Below, in pieces: positions 42,279 through 51,033 of a stretch of 64,000 nt of DNA; position 1 is the stretch's first letter, and every line of letters begins with the position of its first letter. Location of the stretch: positions 70,247 to 134,246 of the forward strand of contig JBFWUB010000013.1 in the NCBI GenBank assembly GCA_050247515.1. Direction: 5' to 3'. A model generated the notes under the pieces. That model worked only from the letters and a program-made list of their open reading frames with translations. It was not told the origin of the DNA and searched no databases. A program made the position numbers and the translations under genes. Source of the DNA: RAM1 sp050247515 (GTDB lineage: Bacteria > Pseudomonadota > Gammaproteobacteria > Burkholderiales > Burkholderiaceae_C).

Positions 42279-43913
42279 ATGGTCCGCCCCACCCAACTGC
42301 TGCACCCCCAACGCGAACCCGTGGCAACGCGCCCGGCCGCCACCGTCTTGCTGCTGCGCGACGGCGCCGACGGGGTTGAGGTGCTCATGACCCGCCGCTC
42401 GCCCACGGCCAGCTTCGCGCCGGGCGCCTATGTGTTCCCCGGCGGCGGCATTGATGCGGCCGATGCGGGCGCCCACGGCGACGCCACCCGCCGCCCCGGC
42501 CAGAGCGACCTGCACCTGACGCAGGCCATTGCCGCCATCCGCGAAAGTTTTGAGGAGCTGGGTGTGCTGCTGGCGCGGCATGCCGATGGCCGCTTTGCCG
42601 ACGCCGCCGACATTGCCGCGCTGGACCGCAAGGCGCCATTTGCGGCGCAATGCCGCGCGCGCGGCCTCACGCTCGCGGCCGACGCGGTGTTCGTGCTGGC
42701 CCACTGGATCACCGACCGCGACCTGCCGCGGCGCTTTGACGTGCCGTTCCTGGTAGCGCGCATGCCCGACGGCCAGCAGCCCGTGGCCGACGAGGCCGAG
42801 CAGTTCGAGCCGGTATGGGTGCGCCCCGCGGATGCGCTGCAACGCCATGAGGCCGGCCAGTTCTTCATGATCTTTCCGACCATCCGCACGCTGGAGCGCC
42901 TGCGGCACTTTGCCGATGTGGCCGCGGTGCTGGCCGCCTGCGCGAGCGAGCAGCCGCTGTGGACGAGCTGTCCCCGTGCCGGCCTCCTGGCCGGTGCCGA
43001 GGTGCGCTACATGGAGCACGAGATGCCCTATGGCGAGCTGGCCCTGGTCTGCCCCGACGGCCAGATGCTGCACCACCTGGACTGGCACACCGACCAGCCC
43101 GTGCCCTTGTTGAAGAATCTGCAGCGCCTGACCGCGCCCAACCCCGGCGTGATGACGGGGCCCGGTACCAACAGCTACCTGGTGGGCGACCCGCACACCG
43201 GCTACATCGCGATCGACCCGGGGCCGGACGACGCCCAGCACCTGCAGCGGCTGTGGCGCGCCGCGGGCGGGGATATCCGCCTGATTGTCTGCACGCATTC
43301 GCACCCCGACCACTCGCCCGGCGCGCGGCCGCTGCAGGCGCTGTGCGCGGGCAAGCCACCCATCCTGGGGCTGGCGTCCGCACCGACGGCACGCGCGGCC
43401 AGCCAGTTCAGCCCCGACCGGCCGCTTGCCGACGGTGAACGCATCGCCCTGTCGGGCGGCGGCGCGCAGCACACCCTGCTGTGCATCCACACGCCTGGCC
43501 ATGCGGCCAACCACCTGTGCCTGGTGCTGCTGGAAGACGGGCTGCTGTTCTCGGGTGACCACATCCTGAACGGCAGCACCACCATCGTGGATCCGCCCGA
43601 CGGCAACATGAGCGACTACCTGGCGTCGCTGGACAAGCTGGCCGCCGCCTGCGCCGCGCACGGCATTGAGTTCATCCTGCCGGCGCACGGCTACGTGCTG
43701 GGCGCGGCCACGCAGGCCATTGCGCAGCTCAAGGCGCACCGCCTCAAGCGCGAGGCGCGCATTGTGGCGGCCATGCAGGCGCGCCCCGGCGGCTCGATGG
43801 AAGACTGGGTGGCGCTGGCCTATGACGATGTGCCGCCGCGCATGTGGCCGGTGGCCCAGCGCTCGCTGCTGGCGCATGTGCAGCGTATCCAGGCGCTGCA
43901 GGGCAACCCGTGA
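42279..43913 (+). CDS. Fusion of a Nudix hydrolase-like domain and a metallo-beta-lactamase-fold hydrolase
   Basis: 544 aa from ATG 42279. Residues about 1-250 are Nudix-like: FAPGAYVFPGGGIDAAD, then AIAAIRESFEELGVLLAR, close to the Nudix box (RESxEE core retained). Residues about 275-540 are metallo-beta-lactamase-like: GVMTGPGTNSYLVGDP, CTHSHPDHSPGA (HxHxDH motif read as HSHPDH), IHTPGHAANHLCL, LFSGDHILNG and a C-terminal winged-helix tail, as in LACTB2-type enzymes. No substrate can be inferred. Its stop overlaps the next gene's GTG start (GTGA). Confidence 0.88.
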   Translation: MVRPTQLLHPQREPVATRPAATVLLLRDGADGVEVLMTRRSPTASFAPGAYVFPGGGIDAADAGAHGDATRRPGQSDLHLTQAIAAIRESFEELGVLLARHADGRFADAADIAALDRKAPFAAQCRARGLTLAADAVFVLAHWITDRDLPRRFDVPFLVARMPDGQQPVADEAEQFEPVWVRPADALQRHEAGQFFMIFPTIRTLERLRHFADVAAVLAACASEQPLWTSCPRAGLLAGAEVRYMEHEMPYGELALVCPDGQMLHHLDWHTDQPVPLLKNLQRLTAPNPGVMTGPGTNSYLVGDPHTGYIAIDPGPDDAQHLQRLWRAAGGDIRLIVCTHSHPDHSPGARPLQALCAGKPPILGLASAPTARAASQFSPDRPLADGERIALSGGGAQHTLLCIHTPGHAANHLCLVLLEDGLLFSGDHILNGSTTIVDPPDGNMSDYLASLDKLAAACAAHGIEFILPAHGYVLGAATQAIAQLKAHRLKREARIVAAMQARPGGSMEDWVALAYDDVPPRMWPVAQRSLLAHVQRIQALQGNP

Positions 43914-44692
43914 CGGACGCCACCGGGCCGGTCCGCCTGGCCAAGCGCGTGGCCGGGCTCAAGGGCTGTTCGCGCAGTGAAGCCGAACGCTACATCGAAG
44001 GCGGTTGGGTCACGGTCAACGGCGCCGTGGTTGAAGTGCCGGCCTTCAAGGTGGCCGCGCAGCAGACCGTGGCACTGGACCCCAACGCCACGCTCATGAC
44101 GCAAGGGCCGGTCACGCTGCTGCTGCACAAGCCACCAGGCTACGAAGCCGGGCTTGGCGACGGCCAGGGGCCTCAGGGCAGCCGCACCCGCGGCGCGCCG
44201 CCGGCGCTGCAACTGCTGACGGCGCCAAACCGCGCCGCCAACGATGCAAGCGGCATACGCCTGCTGCAAAAGCACCTCACGGCACTCAAGGGCCTGGCCG
44301 CGCTGCCGACCGAGGCGTCCGGGCTGGTCGTGTTCACCCAGGACTGGCGGGTGGAGCGCAAGCTGACCGAGGACGCCGAGCTGATCGAGCATGAAGTGAT
44401 GGCCGATGTGGAAGGGCCGGTGGACGCGAGCCAGCTGCAGCGGCTGTGCCACGGCCTGAGCTTCAATGGCCGCGCGCTGCCGCCCGCGCGCGTGAGCATC
44501 AGCAGCGCGGACGATACCCGCACCCGGCTGCGCTTTGCGCTCAAGGGCATCCGGCCAGGCCAGATCCCCTTCATGTGCGACCGCGTGGGTCTGCGACTGC
44601 TGGCGCTGCGGCGCATCCGCATCGGCCGCGTTGCCATGGCCCAGCTGGCACAGGGCCAATGGCGCTACCTGCTCGCCCACGAACGGTTCTGA
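43910..44692 (+). CDS. S4-domain rRNA pseudouridine synthase-like protein (RsuA/RluF type), catalytic Asp apparently missing
   Basis: 260 aa from GTG 43910, overlapping the preceding stop as GTGA. N-terminal S4 RNA-binding domain (RLAKRVAGLKGCSRSEAERYI), then a TruA/RsuA-like fold with LLLHKPPGYEA. The active-site loop, usually RLDxxxxGL, reads ALPTEASGLVVFTQD (about 131-145), with Pro where the catalytic Asp should be. The remainder still fits the family (KLTEDAELIEHEVMADVEG; RIRIGRVAMAQL). It may be an inactive RNA-binding protein or use another residue. Confidence 0.82.
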   Translation: MTDATGPVRLAKRVAGLKGCSRSEAERYIEGGWVTVNGAVVEVPAFKVAAQQTVALDPNATLMTQGPVTLLLHKPPGYEAGLGDGQGPQGSRTRGAPPALQLLTAPNRAANDASGIRLLQKHLTALKGLAALPTEASGLVVFTQDWRVERKLTEDAELIEHEVMADVEGPVDASQLQRLCHGLSFNGRALPPARVSISSADDTRTRLRFALKGIRPGQIPFMCDRVGLRLLALRRIRIGRVAMAQLAQGQWRYLLAHERF

Positions 44693-44703
44693 GTCACAAC
44701 GCC

Positions 44704-46458
44704 ATGAAGACCGTTCTGCGCCAGATGCCGCCTGCCCTGTGGGTGCTGTTGCTGGTCATGCTGCCCGCCAGCCTCGTGCTTTATGGCAGTACGGTCAACG
44801 GCTGGTGGTGCTGCGACGACTCGCAGCTGCTCAAATCCGCCATCAAGTATTCACCGTGGCAGTACTTCGCCGTGCCTGATGTCTGGCGTGAAATCGTGAA
44901 CTCCACGCTGTCGCCCCTGGATGTGCTGGCCTACGACATCGACCTGGCCCTGTTCGGCACGCGCGCCTGGGCGTTTTATGCCCACAACCTGCTGTCCATC
45001 GCGCTGACGGCGTGGACGGTGTATCTGGTCACCCGCCAATGGACGGATCGTGCCGGGCCCGCGGTGGCGGCAGGCCTGCTCTTCCTCACGGGCTCGCCCG
45101 TGGCGATCTCATCCGAACAGCTCATGGGCCGGCATTACATCGAAGGAATGGCGGCCTACCTGCTGGCGCTCTGGCTGTTTGTGCGTGCCGCGCGCGAACA
45201 GCGCCCTGGCCTGGCGGCCTGGGCAGGGCTGGCGTACGCCGTATCGGCCACGGCCAAGGAGATCTTTCTTCCTTTGGGCCTCGTGCCGTTCCTGTTGCCC
45301 GTGGGGCCACTTCGGGTGCGCGCCTGGCTTGGCTGGCCGTTCCTGCTGGTCATGGCGCTGTACATCCCGTGGCGCACCTACATGCTGGGTCATGCGCTGG
45401 GCGGCTATCAGCCTGCGGGCAGCTGGCTGAGCCTGCAGACGTTGCAGATCGTGGGGCAGCAGTTGCGGGGCGTGCCGGGCTGGATGCTGACACCATGGGG
45501 CGTGGCCACGGGCGCCGCCGCGCTGGGCCTGGGCGCCTGGCTGATCCCGTCGCGCCGGCGGCTGGCCGTTTTGCTGGCGGCAGGGCTGGTACTGGGGCTG
45601 CTGTTGCTGCCACTGCTGGCATTGGCGCGCCACCCGGGTTTGAATGTGCACCGCTATTTCCTGACGCTGTGGACCGCATTCGCCATCGTGGTGCCGCTGG
45701 GTCTGGCGCGCCTGGGCACGCATGAAAAGTGGGGGTGGCGCGCGGTCGCGCCAGGCATCTTCCTGGTACTGGCGGCCGACGCCTGGGGCGTCACCAGCCG
45801 TACCGTGGACTCCTGGCGCGTCCTGGCACGAGAGCAGGCCACGCAGGGCAAGGCACTGGTCGCACCCGGCGCTGACCACACCGTGATCTACCTGACGCCC
45901 GTTGCAGCGGGCTGGTCAGCCTCGGGCCTCATCGACCTGCGGGCCGCCATGGGCGTGACGGGTACGCCGCCCTTGATGGTCGCGGACGAAATCGAGCTTG
46001 CAGGTCTGCCGCTTGCCGGCAAGCGCGTGCTGAAATACAGCCGCGAACTGGATCAGATGGTTGATGTCACGCCCCAGGTCCCGGCCCTGCTGGCACAGTG
46101 GCGCACCCGGCTGGCGGCCGCCCCGCTGTCGGTGGCTTTCGAATACGACCACACCCATCACACGATCACCTGGCAGGTTGGCGCTGCCGGAGCAAGCCGC
46201 CTGACTTACCTGGGCAGCTACCTGGGCCAGATCGGCCGCGTCGAGCTGCCGATGAAAAGCGCCATGCGTATTCCGCCCAGCCATGTGGATACATGCTTTC
46301 GTCTGCGGCTGGACTGGCCCGACGGGCGCATGGCCTACACGCCGGCATTGTCGTTTGGGCCGGCCGATGCGAATGCAAGGTCGCGTCTGTCCTGGCACGG
46401 CATGTCAGCGCCCGAGGCTGCTGCGCAACCCGGCTGCGCGATCCAGGCCACAAGGTAA
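44704..46458 (+). CDS. Polytopic membrane protein, glycosyltransferase 39/83-like topology
   Basis: 584 aa with about ten hydrophobic helices in the first 400 residues (start LWVLLLVMLPASLVLYGSTV) and a soluble C-terminal domain of about 180 residues. A CCDDSQLL segment after the first helix resembles the Asp-containing first loop of dolichol/undecaprenyl-phosphate-sugar-dependent glycosyltransferases. This is suggestive only. It lies 11 nt after the S4-protein stop and may be cotranscribed. I cannot assign a substrate. Confidence 0.65.
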   Translation: MKTVLRQMPPALWVLLLVMLPASLVLYGSTVNGWWCCDDSQLLKSAIKYSPWQYFAVPDVWREIVNSTLSPLDVLAYDIDLALFGTRAWAFYAHNLLSIALTAWTVYLVTRQWTDRAGPAVAAGLLFLTGSPVAISSEQLMGRHYIEGMAAYLLALWLFVRAAREQRPGLAAWAGLAYAVSATAKEIFLPLGLVPFLLPVGPLRVRAWLGWPFLLVMALYIPWRTYMLGHALGGYQPAGSWLSLQTLQIVGQQLRGVPGWMLTPWGVATGAAALGLGAWLIPSRRRLAVLLAAGLVLGLLLLPLLALARHPGLNVHRYFLTLWTAFAIVVPLGLARLGTHEKWGWRAVAPGIFLVLAADAWGVTSRTVDSWRVLAREQATQGKALVAPGADHTVIYLTPVAAGWSASGLIDLRAAMGVTGTPPLMVADEIELAGLPLAGKRVLKYSRELDQMVDVTPQVPALLAQWRTRLAAAPLSVAFEYDHTHHTITWQVGAAGASRLTYLGSYLGQIGRVELPMKSAMRIPPSHVDTCFRLRLDWPDGRMAYTPALSFGPADANARSRLSWHGMSAPEAAAQPGCAIQATR

Positions 46459-46535
46459 ACGCCGGCATGGCGCTGGCCGGGCTGTCGCCCCCGGTAAACT
46501 CTTGAGGATCAACAGGAAACGGGAGGGGACCCACC

Positions 46536-47783
46536 ATGGACAACAGCCTTGCAGGCGTTGCTGCACGCCGTGTAGGCGCCGCAACACATAGGGTAGATAC
46601 GCAGCGCATGGCAGGCGGCATCGAGCCGCACCCGCTGGAGTTTTCCGGCACGGGCAGCGAGTATTTCCGCGTGTGGATCGTCAACGTGCTGCTCAGCATC
46701 GTCACACTCGGCTTTTACACACCCTTCGCGCGGCGGCGCACCGCGCAGTATTTCTACAGCAACACCTGGGTCGCCGGCAGCCCGCTGGAGTTCACGGCGC
46801 AGCAGCGCAAGATGGTGTTCGGCTTTCTGGTGCTGGTAGCGCTGTACGTGGCGTTCAAGGTCGCGTCCGACACCGGCCAGGACACCGCCGTGAGCCTGTT
46901 CCTCCTGGCGGGCGCGGCACTGGCCCCCTGGCTGTGGGGCAGCGCCATGCGCTTTCGGCTGTCGGCCACGCGCTGGCGCGGCGTGCGGCTGCAGTTCACG
47001 GCGCCGTGGCGCGAGGTCTACAAGGCCAGCTGGCCTGTCTTTGCCATCGCGGTGGTGTGGATCGCCACGCTGGCAACACTGGGGGCATGGGCGCCCACCG
47101 AAGAGACCGAAGGCTTTCCCGCGTTTTCAGCGACGGTGCTGGTGACTGGCCTGGTGGCACTGGTGCTGACCGTGTTGTGCATCGTGCGGCTGGAATTCAA
47201 CTACAAGAGCCTGCTGGTCAAGCAGGCCCGCGTCGGCAACCAGGCCGGCCGGTGGAAACCCGTGTACGCCGATTTCCTGAAGATCTGGCTGGCCACGGTG
47301 GCCGTGTTTGCGGGCTGCGTGCTGCTGCTGGGCGGCGCGCTGGCGGCATTGGCGGGCGGGTCGTTCGCGCTGCTGGGGGGTCTGAAAAACAAGGGCTTCC
47401 TGGCCGTGCTGATCATCGTCGCGCTGGTCGTGGGCATGATCTTCATGGCATTCGTGGCGTCCGCGCCCGCGCGGGCCTACCGCGAGGCACGCCTGTTCCA
47501 GCTGGTGTGGAACAACGTGGGTGTGAGCCAGGTAGCGCGCTTCAAATGCAACCTGCGCACGGGCAGCTACATCGCCTTGCGCATGAAGAACATGCTGCTG
47601 CAACTGTTGACGCTGGGCTTCTACAGGCCGTTCGCGCTGGTCAGCGAATACCGCATGAAAACCGAGTCGGTGACGCTGCACATCAAGGGCAGCGTGGACC
47701 AGCTGGCCGGTGAGCTGGTGGCGCAGCAAGACGGCATTGGCGACGCCATGGCCGACGCCGTGGGGCTGGACCTGGTGGGCTGA
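46536..47783 (+). CDS. DUF898 (YjgN-family) membrane protein
   Basis: 415 aa; ATG 46536 has a good ribosome site (GGGAGGGG, 7 nt spacing). Family hallmarks FSGTGSEYFRVWIVNVLLSIVTLGFYTPFARRRTAQYF-type segment (seen in parts as GSEYFRVWIVN and FYTPFARRRTAQYFY) and a second repeat near the C-terminus (GSYIALRMKNMLLQLLTLGF). About six to eight membrane helices. Function unknown. It is followed after 2 nt by an M48 peptidase, so the two are probably one operon with a joint membrane role. Confidence 0.9.
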   Translation: MDNSLAGVAARRVGAATHRVDTQRMAGGIEPHPLEFSGTGSEYFRVWIVNVLLSIVTLGFYTPFARRRTAQYFYSNTWVAGSPLEFTAQQRKMVFGFLVLVALYVAFKVASDTGQDTAVSLFLLAGAALAPWLWGSAMRFRLSATRWRGVRLQFTAPWREVYKASWPVFAIAVVWIATLATLGAWAPTEETEGFPAFSATVLVTGLVALVLTVLCIVRLEFNYKSLLVKQARVGNQAGRWKPVYADFLKIWLATVAVFAGCVLLLGGALAALAGGSFALLGGLKNKGFLAVLIIVALVVGMIFMAFVASAPARAYREARLFQLVWNNVGVSQVARFKCNLRTGSYIALRMKNMLLQLLTLGFYRPFALVSEYRMKTESVTLHIKGSVDQLAGELVAQQDGIGDAMADAVGLDLVG

Positions 47784-47785
47784 CC

Positions 47786-48889
47786 GTGCAGCTGCTGCGC
47801 GCACGCTGGTTTGACGGGCGCAGCACCCAGGCGCAGCCGGTGATGGTCGCGCTGCAGGCCGCGCCTGACGGCGCCACGCTGGTACTGCACCCGCTGGCGC
47901 CCGGCGCGCAGCCGCTGCGCCTGGCGCACGGCCAGGTCGGCTGGCCCGAGGCCTGGAGCGCCGCGCGCGCGCAACGCACCGTGGTAGTGGACCTGGGCGC
48001 ACACGGCAGCCTGGAGATCGACGACGGCGCCGCCTGGCAGGCTGCCGTTCAGGCCGCCGGGCAGCGCGCGCCGCTTGCCCAGCGGATGCAGACGCGCTGG
48101 CCGGTGTTCGTGGCGGTGCTGGCCGTGGCGGTGCTGCTGCTGGGCGCGTTCTACCGCTGGGGCACGCCCTGGGCCGCCACCCAGCTGACCCGGCATGTGC
48201 CCGCGCCCTGGGAGGCCAGCCTGGCCGAGCGGGCCCTGCAACAGCTGGACGCCGGCTACCTCAAGCCCAGCAAGCTTGCGCCCGAACGCCAGGCTGCGCT
48301 GCGAGCCGGCTTCGACAAGCTTGCCGCCAGCATCGGCCCCACCCTGCGCCGCTACCCGGGCTATGCGCCAACGCTGACCCTGGCGTTCCGCTCGGGCATG
48401 GGCGCCAACGCTTTTGCGCTGCCCGGCGGCACGGTGGTCATGACCGACGGGCTGGTCGAGGCCGCTGCGAAGGCGGGCCTGGGCGACGACGCCCTGCTGG
48501 GCGTGCTGGCGCACGAAATCGGCCATGTGATGCACCGGCACACCACGCGCATGGTGGTGGAGCAAGGCGTGCTCAATGTCGGGCTGGGGCTGGCGCTGGG
48601 CGATGTGTCCAGCGTGGTGTCCATGGGCACATCGCTGCTGACCGGCCTGGCCTACCGGCGCAGCCATGAGACCGAGGCCGACTGCTTTGCCATCGCGCTC
48701 ATGCAGCAGGCGCGGCTGCCCACGGCGCCCATGGGCCAGTTGCTGCTGCAGATCAGCGGCGAGGCCGGCAAGGCCGATGCGCCAGACCGTGCCAGCCGGC
48801 CCGCCGTCATGCTGGAGCTGCTCAGCAGCCACCCCGAAACGCGCCAGCGCGCCCAGCGCCTGGCCGCGGGCCAGGCGGCGGGCTGCTGA
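47786..48889 (+). CDS. M48-family metallopeptidase, membrane anchored
   Basis: 367 aa from GTG 47786, 2 nt after the DUF898 stop. The N-terminal about 105 residues form a soluble DUF-like domain. One membrane helix follows (about 107-122, FVAVLAVAVLLLGAFY). The peptidase domain has ANAFALPGGTVVMTDGLV, the zinc motif HEIGHVMHRHT (from 243) and HETEADCFAIALM with the third zinc ligand Glu. This topology places the peptidase domain in the periplasm if the N-terminus is cytoplasmic. Convergent with rnpB. Confidence 0.9.
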   Translation: MQLLRARWFDGRSTQAQPVMVALQAAPDGATLVLHPLAPGAQPLRLAHGQVGWPEAWSAARAQRTVVVDLGAHGSLEIDDGAAWQAAVQAAGQRAPLAQRMQTRWPVFVAVLAVAVLLLGAFYRWGTPWAATQLTRHVPAPWEASLAERALQQLDAGYLKPSKLAPERQAALRAGFDKLAASIGPTLRRYPGYAPTLTLAFRSGMGANAFALPGGTVVMTDGLVEAAAKAGLGDDALLGVLAHEIGHVMHRHTTRMVVEQGVLNVGLGLALGDVSSVVSMGTSLLTGLAYRRSHETEADCFAIALMQQARLPTAPMGQLLLQISGEAGKADAPDRASRPAVMLELLSSHPETRQRAQRLAAGQAAGC

Positions 48890-48911
48890 GCCAGCGCCCG
48901 CCCGGAAAAAA

Positions 48912-49230
48912 GTGTGAAGCCAGCCGTAAGCCGGATTCTGTGCACCACGGTTGCCCGTGGCGTGACCGCCATTACTCTGGGCCAGGGGTCGCCCACCCGG
49001 CTCGTTGCTACCTACCCGCCAGCTCTGCGGAACCACATCAACACTGGCCTACTTGGTATTGCTGCGCGTAGAGATTGCCCGTTTCACCCGGACTGAACCG
49101 GCTCGTCTCTGTTGCTCTGATCCTCACCTTACGGTGGACAGGTGTTACCTGCTACGCTGTCCTGTGCAGTCCGGACGTTCCTCCAGTGCCGTGTTTCCAC
49201 GATCGCACCAGCGGCGGTCTGGCTGACTTC
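48912..49230 (-). ncRNA. rnpB: RNase P RNA (catalytic subunit, class A)
   Basis: About 319 nt on the minus strand. The strand shows the universally conserved pieces: GAGGAACGTCCGGACT near the 5' end, ACAGGACAG, AGAGTAATGGCGG, and CAGAATCCGGCTTACGG near the 3' end. The 5' GAAGTCAGCCAG and 3' CTGGCTTCAC pair as helix P1. A T6 tract follows at 48911-48906. RNase P RNA cleaves tRNA 5' leaders with the RnpA protein. End positions are estimated from helix P1. Confidence 0.95.
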
Positions 49231-49238
49231 ACGCGGGT

Positions 49239-49244
49239 ATTATC
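49239..49244 (-). promoter_or_regulatory. Candidate -10 box of rnpB (GATAAT)
   Basis: GATAAT ends 8 nt before the deduced 5' end of RNase P RNA at 49230, the right distance for a sigma70 -10 element. A -35 element is not clear. Confidence 0.45.
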
Positions 49245-49272
49245 GCCGCCTGCTTGATCAATACGAGCCCCC

Positions 49273-50985
49273 ATGATCCGGATCACTGAAATCAAACTGC
49301 CCCTGTCTGAGGCGGAACACCCCGACGCCGCATTGCGCGAAGCCTGTCAGGGATTGCTGGGCGTACCCACCGCCGCGCTGGCCAACGTCCATGTCTTCAA
49401 ACGCAGCTTTGACGCGCGCAAGGCCGACCTGCTGGCCGTGTACATCGTGGACGTGACGCTGGCTGACGCGGCGCAGGAAGCCGCGCTGCTCGCCCGGTTT
49501 GAAAAGCACCCGCATATCGGCGCCACGCCCGACATGGACTGGCACCCCCCGGCCGCGGCGCCAGCGGACCTGCCGTTGCGCCCGGTGGTGGTGGGCTTTG
49601 GCCCGTGCGGCATCTTTGCGGCGCTGGCGCTGGCGCAGATGGGGTTTCGCCCCATCGTGCTGGAGCGCGGCAAGCCGGTGCGTGAACGCACCAGGGACAC
49701 CTGGGGCCTGTGGCGCAAGAACGTGCTGCACCCCGAGAGCAATGTGCAGTTTGGCGAAGGCGGCGCGGGCACCTTCAGCGACGGCAAGCTGTACAGCCAG
49801 ATCAAGGACCCGCGCCACCTGGGCCGCAAGGTCATGCATGAATTCGTGAAGGCCGGCGCGCCAGAAGAGATCCTGTACGCCGCCCACCCGCACATCGGCA
49901 CCTTCAAGCTGGTGAAAGTGGTGGAACACATGCGCGAGCAGATCATTGCCATGGGCGGCGAGATCCGCTTTGAGCAGCGGGTCAGCGATGTGCTGATTGA
50001 AGACGGCGCCGACGCGCGACACATTCGCGGCCTCATGGTGCTGGACCAGGCCAGCGGCCAGCCCTATGAACTGCGGGCCGACCAGGTGGTCATGGCGCTG
50101 GGCCACAGCTCGCGCGACACCTTCGCCATGCTGTACCGGCGCGGCGTGTACATGCAGGCCAAGCCCTTTTCGATCGGCTTTCGCATCGAGCATCCACAGG
50201 GCGTGATCGACCGTGCGCGCTGGGGCCACCACGCGGGCCACCCGCTGCTGGGTGCGGCCGACTACAAGCTGGTGCACCACGCGGCCAACGGCCGCTCGGT
50301 GTACAGCTTCTGCATGTGCCCCGGCGGCACCGTGGTGGCGGCCACGTCGGAACCTGGCCGCGTGGTCACCAACGGCATGAGCCAGTATTCGCGCAACGAG
50401 CGCAATGCCAATGCCGGCATGGTGGTGGGCATCGACCCGCGCGACTACCCGACCGATGCCGCATCGGTGGCCGCCACGCTGGGCGCGGAGTTCGGCGAGC
50501 TGCCACCCCCGCCCGGCCATGATTTCCACCCCCTGGCCGGCATCGTGCTGCAACGCCAGCTGGAGTCGCAAGCCTATGTCATGGGCGGCGGCACCTACGA
50601 GGCGCCAGGCCAGCTGGTGGGTGATTTCCTGGCCGGCAGGCCGTCCACCGCGTTCGGCGACGTGCAGCCCTCGTACAAGCCCGGCGTGAAGCTCACCAAC
50701 CTGCACGACGCCTTGCCCCGCTATGCCATTGAGGCCATGCAGGAGGCGCTGCCGGTGTTCGGCCGCAAGATCCGCGGCTATGACATGCCGGACGCGGTGC
50801 TGACCGGTGTGGAAACGCGCACCTCGGCGCCGCTGCGCATCACGCGCGGCGATGACTTCCAGAGCCTGAACGTGCGCGGCCTGTACCCGGCCGGCGAAGG
50901 CGCGGGCTATGCGGGCGGCATCCTGTCTGCGGGTGTGGACGGCATCAAGGTCGCGGAAGCCGTGGCCAGAAGCATCACGCCATGA
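49273..50985 (+). CDS. FAD-dependent NAD(P)-type oxidoreductase, uncharacterised (COG2509-like)
   Basis: 570 aa. An N-terminal domain of about 100 residues (IRITEIKLPLSEAEHPDAAL, FKRSFDARK) precedes the FAD-binding Rossmann motif VVVGFGPCGIFAALALAQ (GxGxxG at 108-113). ESNVQFGEGGAGTFSDGKL, VMALGHSSRDTF and the C-terminal GLYPAGEGAGYAGGILSAG are conserved in this widespread but uncharacterised flavoprotein family. There is no membrane segment. Divergent from rnpB with only 42 bp between them. Confidence 0.88.
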   Translation: MIRITEIKLPLSEAEHPDAALREACQGLLGVPTAALANVHVFKRSFDARKADLLAVYIVDVTLADAAQEAALLARFEKHPHIGATPDMDWHPPAAAPADLPLRPVVVGFGPCGIFAALALAQMGFRPIVLERGKPVRERTRDTWGLWRKNVLHPESNVQFGEGGAGTFSDGKLYSQIKDPRHLGRKVMHEFVKAGAPEEILYAAHPHIGTFKLVKVVEHMREQIIAMGGEIRFEQRVSDVLIEDGADARHIRGLMVLDQASGQPYELRADQVVMALGHSSRDTFAMLYRRGVYMQAKPFSIGFRIEHPQGVIDRARWGHHAGHPLLGAADYKLVHHAANGRSVYSFCMCPGGTVVAATSEPGRVVTNGMSQYSRNERNANAGMVVGIDPRDYPTDAASVAATLGAEFGELPPPPGHDFHPLAGIVLQRQLESQAYVMGGGTYEAPGQLVGDFLAGRPSTAFGDVQPSYKPGVKLTNLHDALPRYAIEAMQEALPVFGRKIRGYDMPDAVLTGVETRTSAPLRITRGDDFQSLNVRGLYPAGEGAGYAGGILSAGVDGIKVAEAVARSITP

Positions 50986-51033
50986 ACAATGCCGCCCGAA
51001 GGCGGCTTGCTGGCTGTTCGCCGGTCAGGCAGC

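Noticed and set aside
42063..43877. Minus-strand open frame of about 600 codons
   Set aside because: Antisense of the Nudix/metallo-beta-lactamase gene, whose motifs are clear; the antisense product is Gln/His/Arg-rich without any motif.
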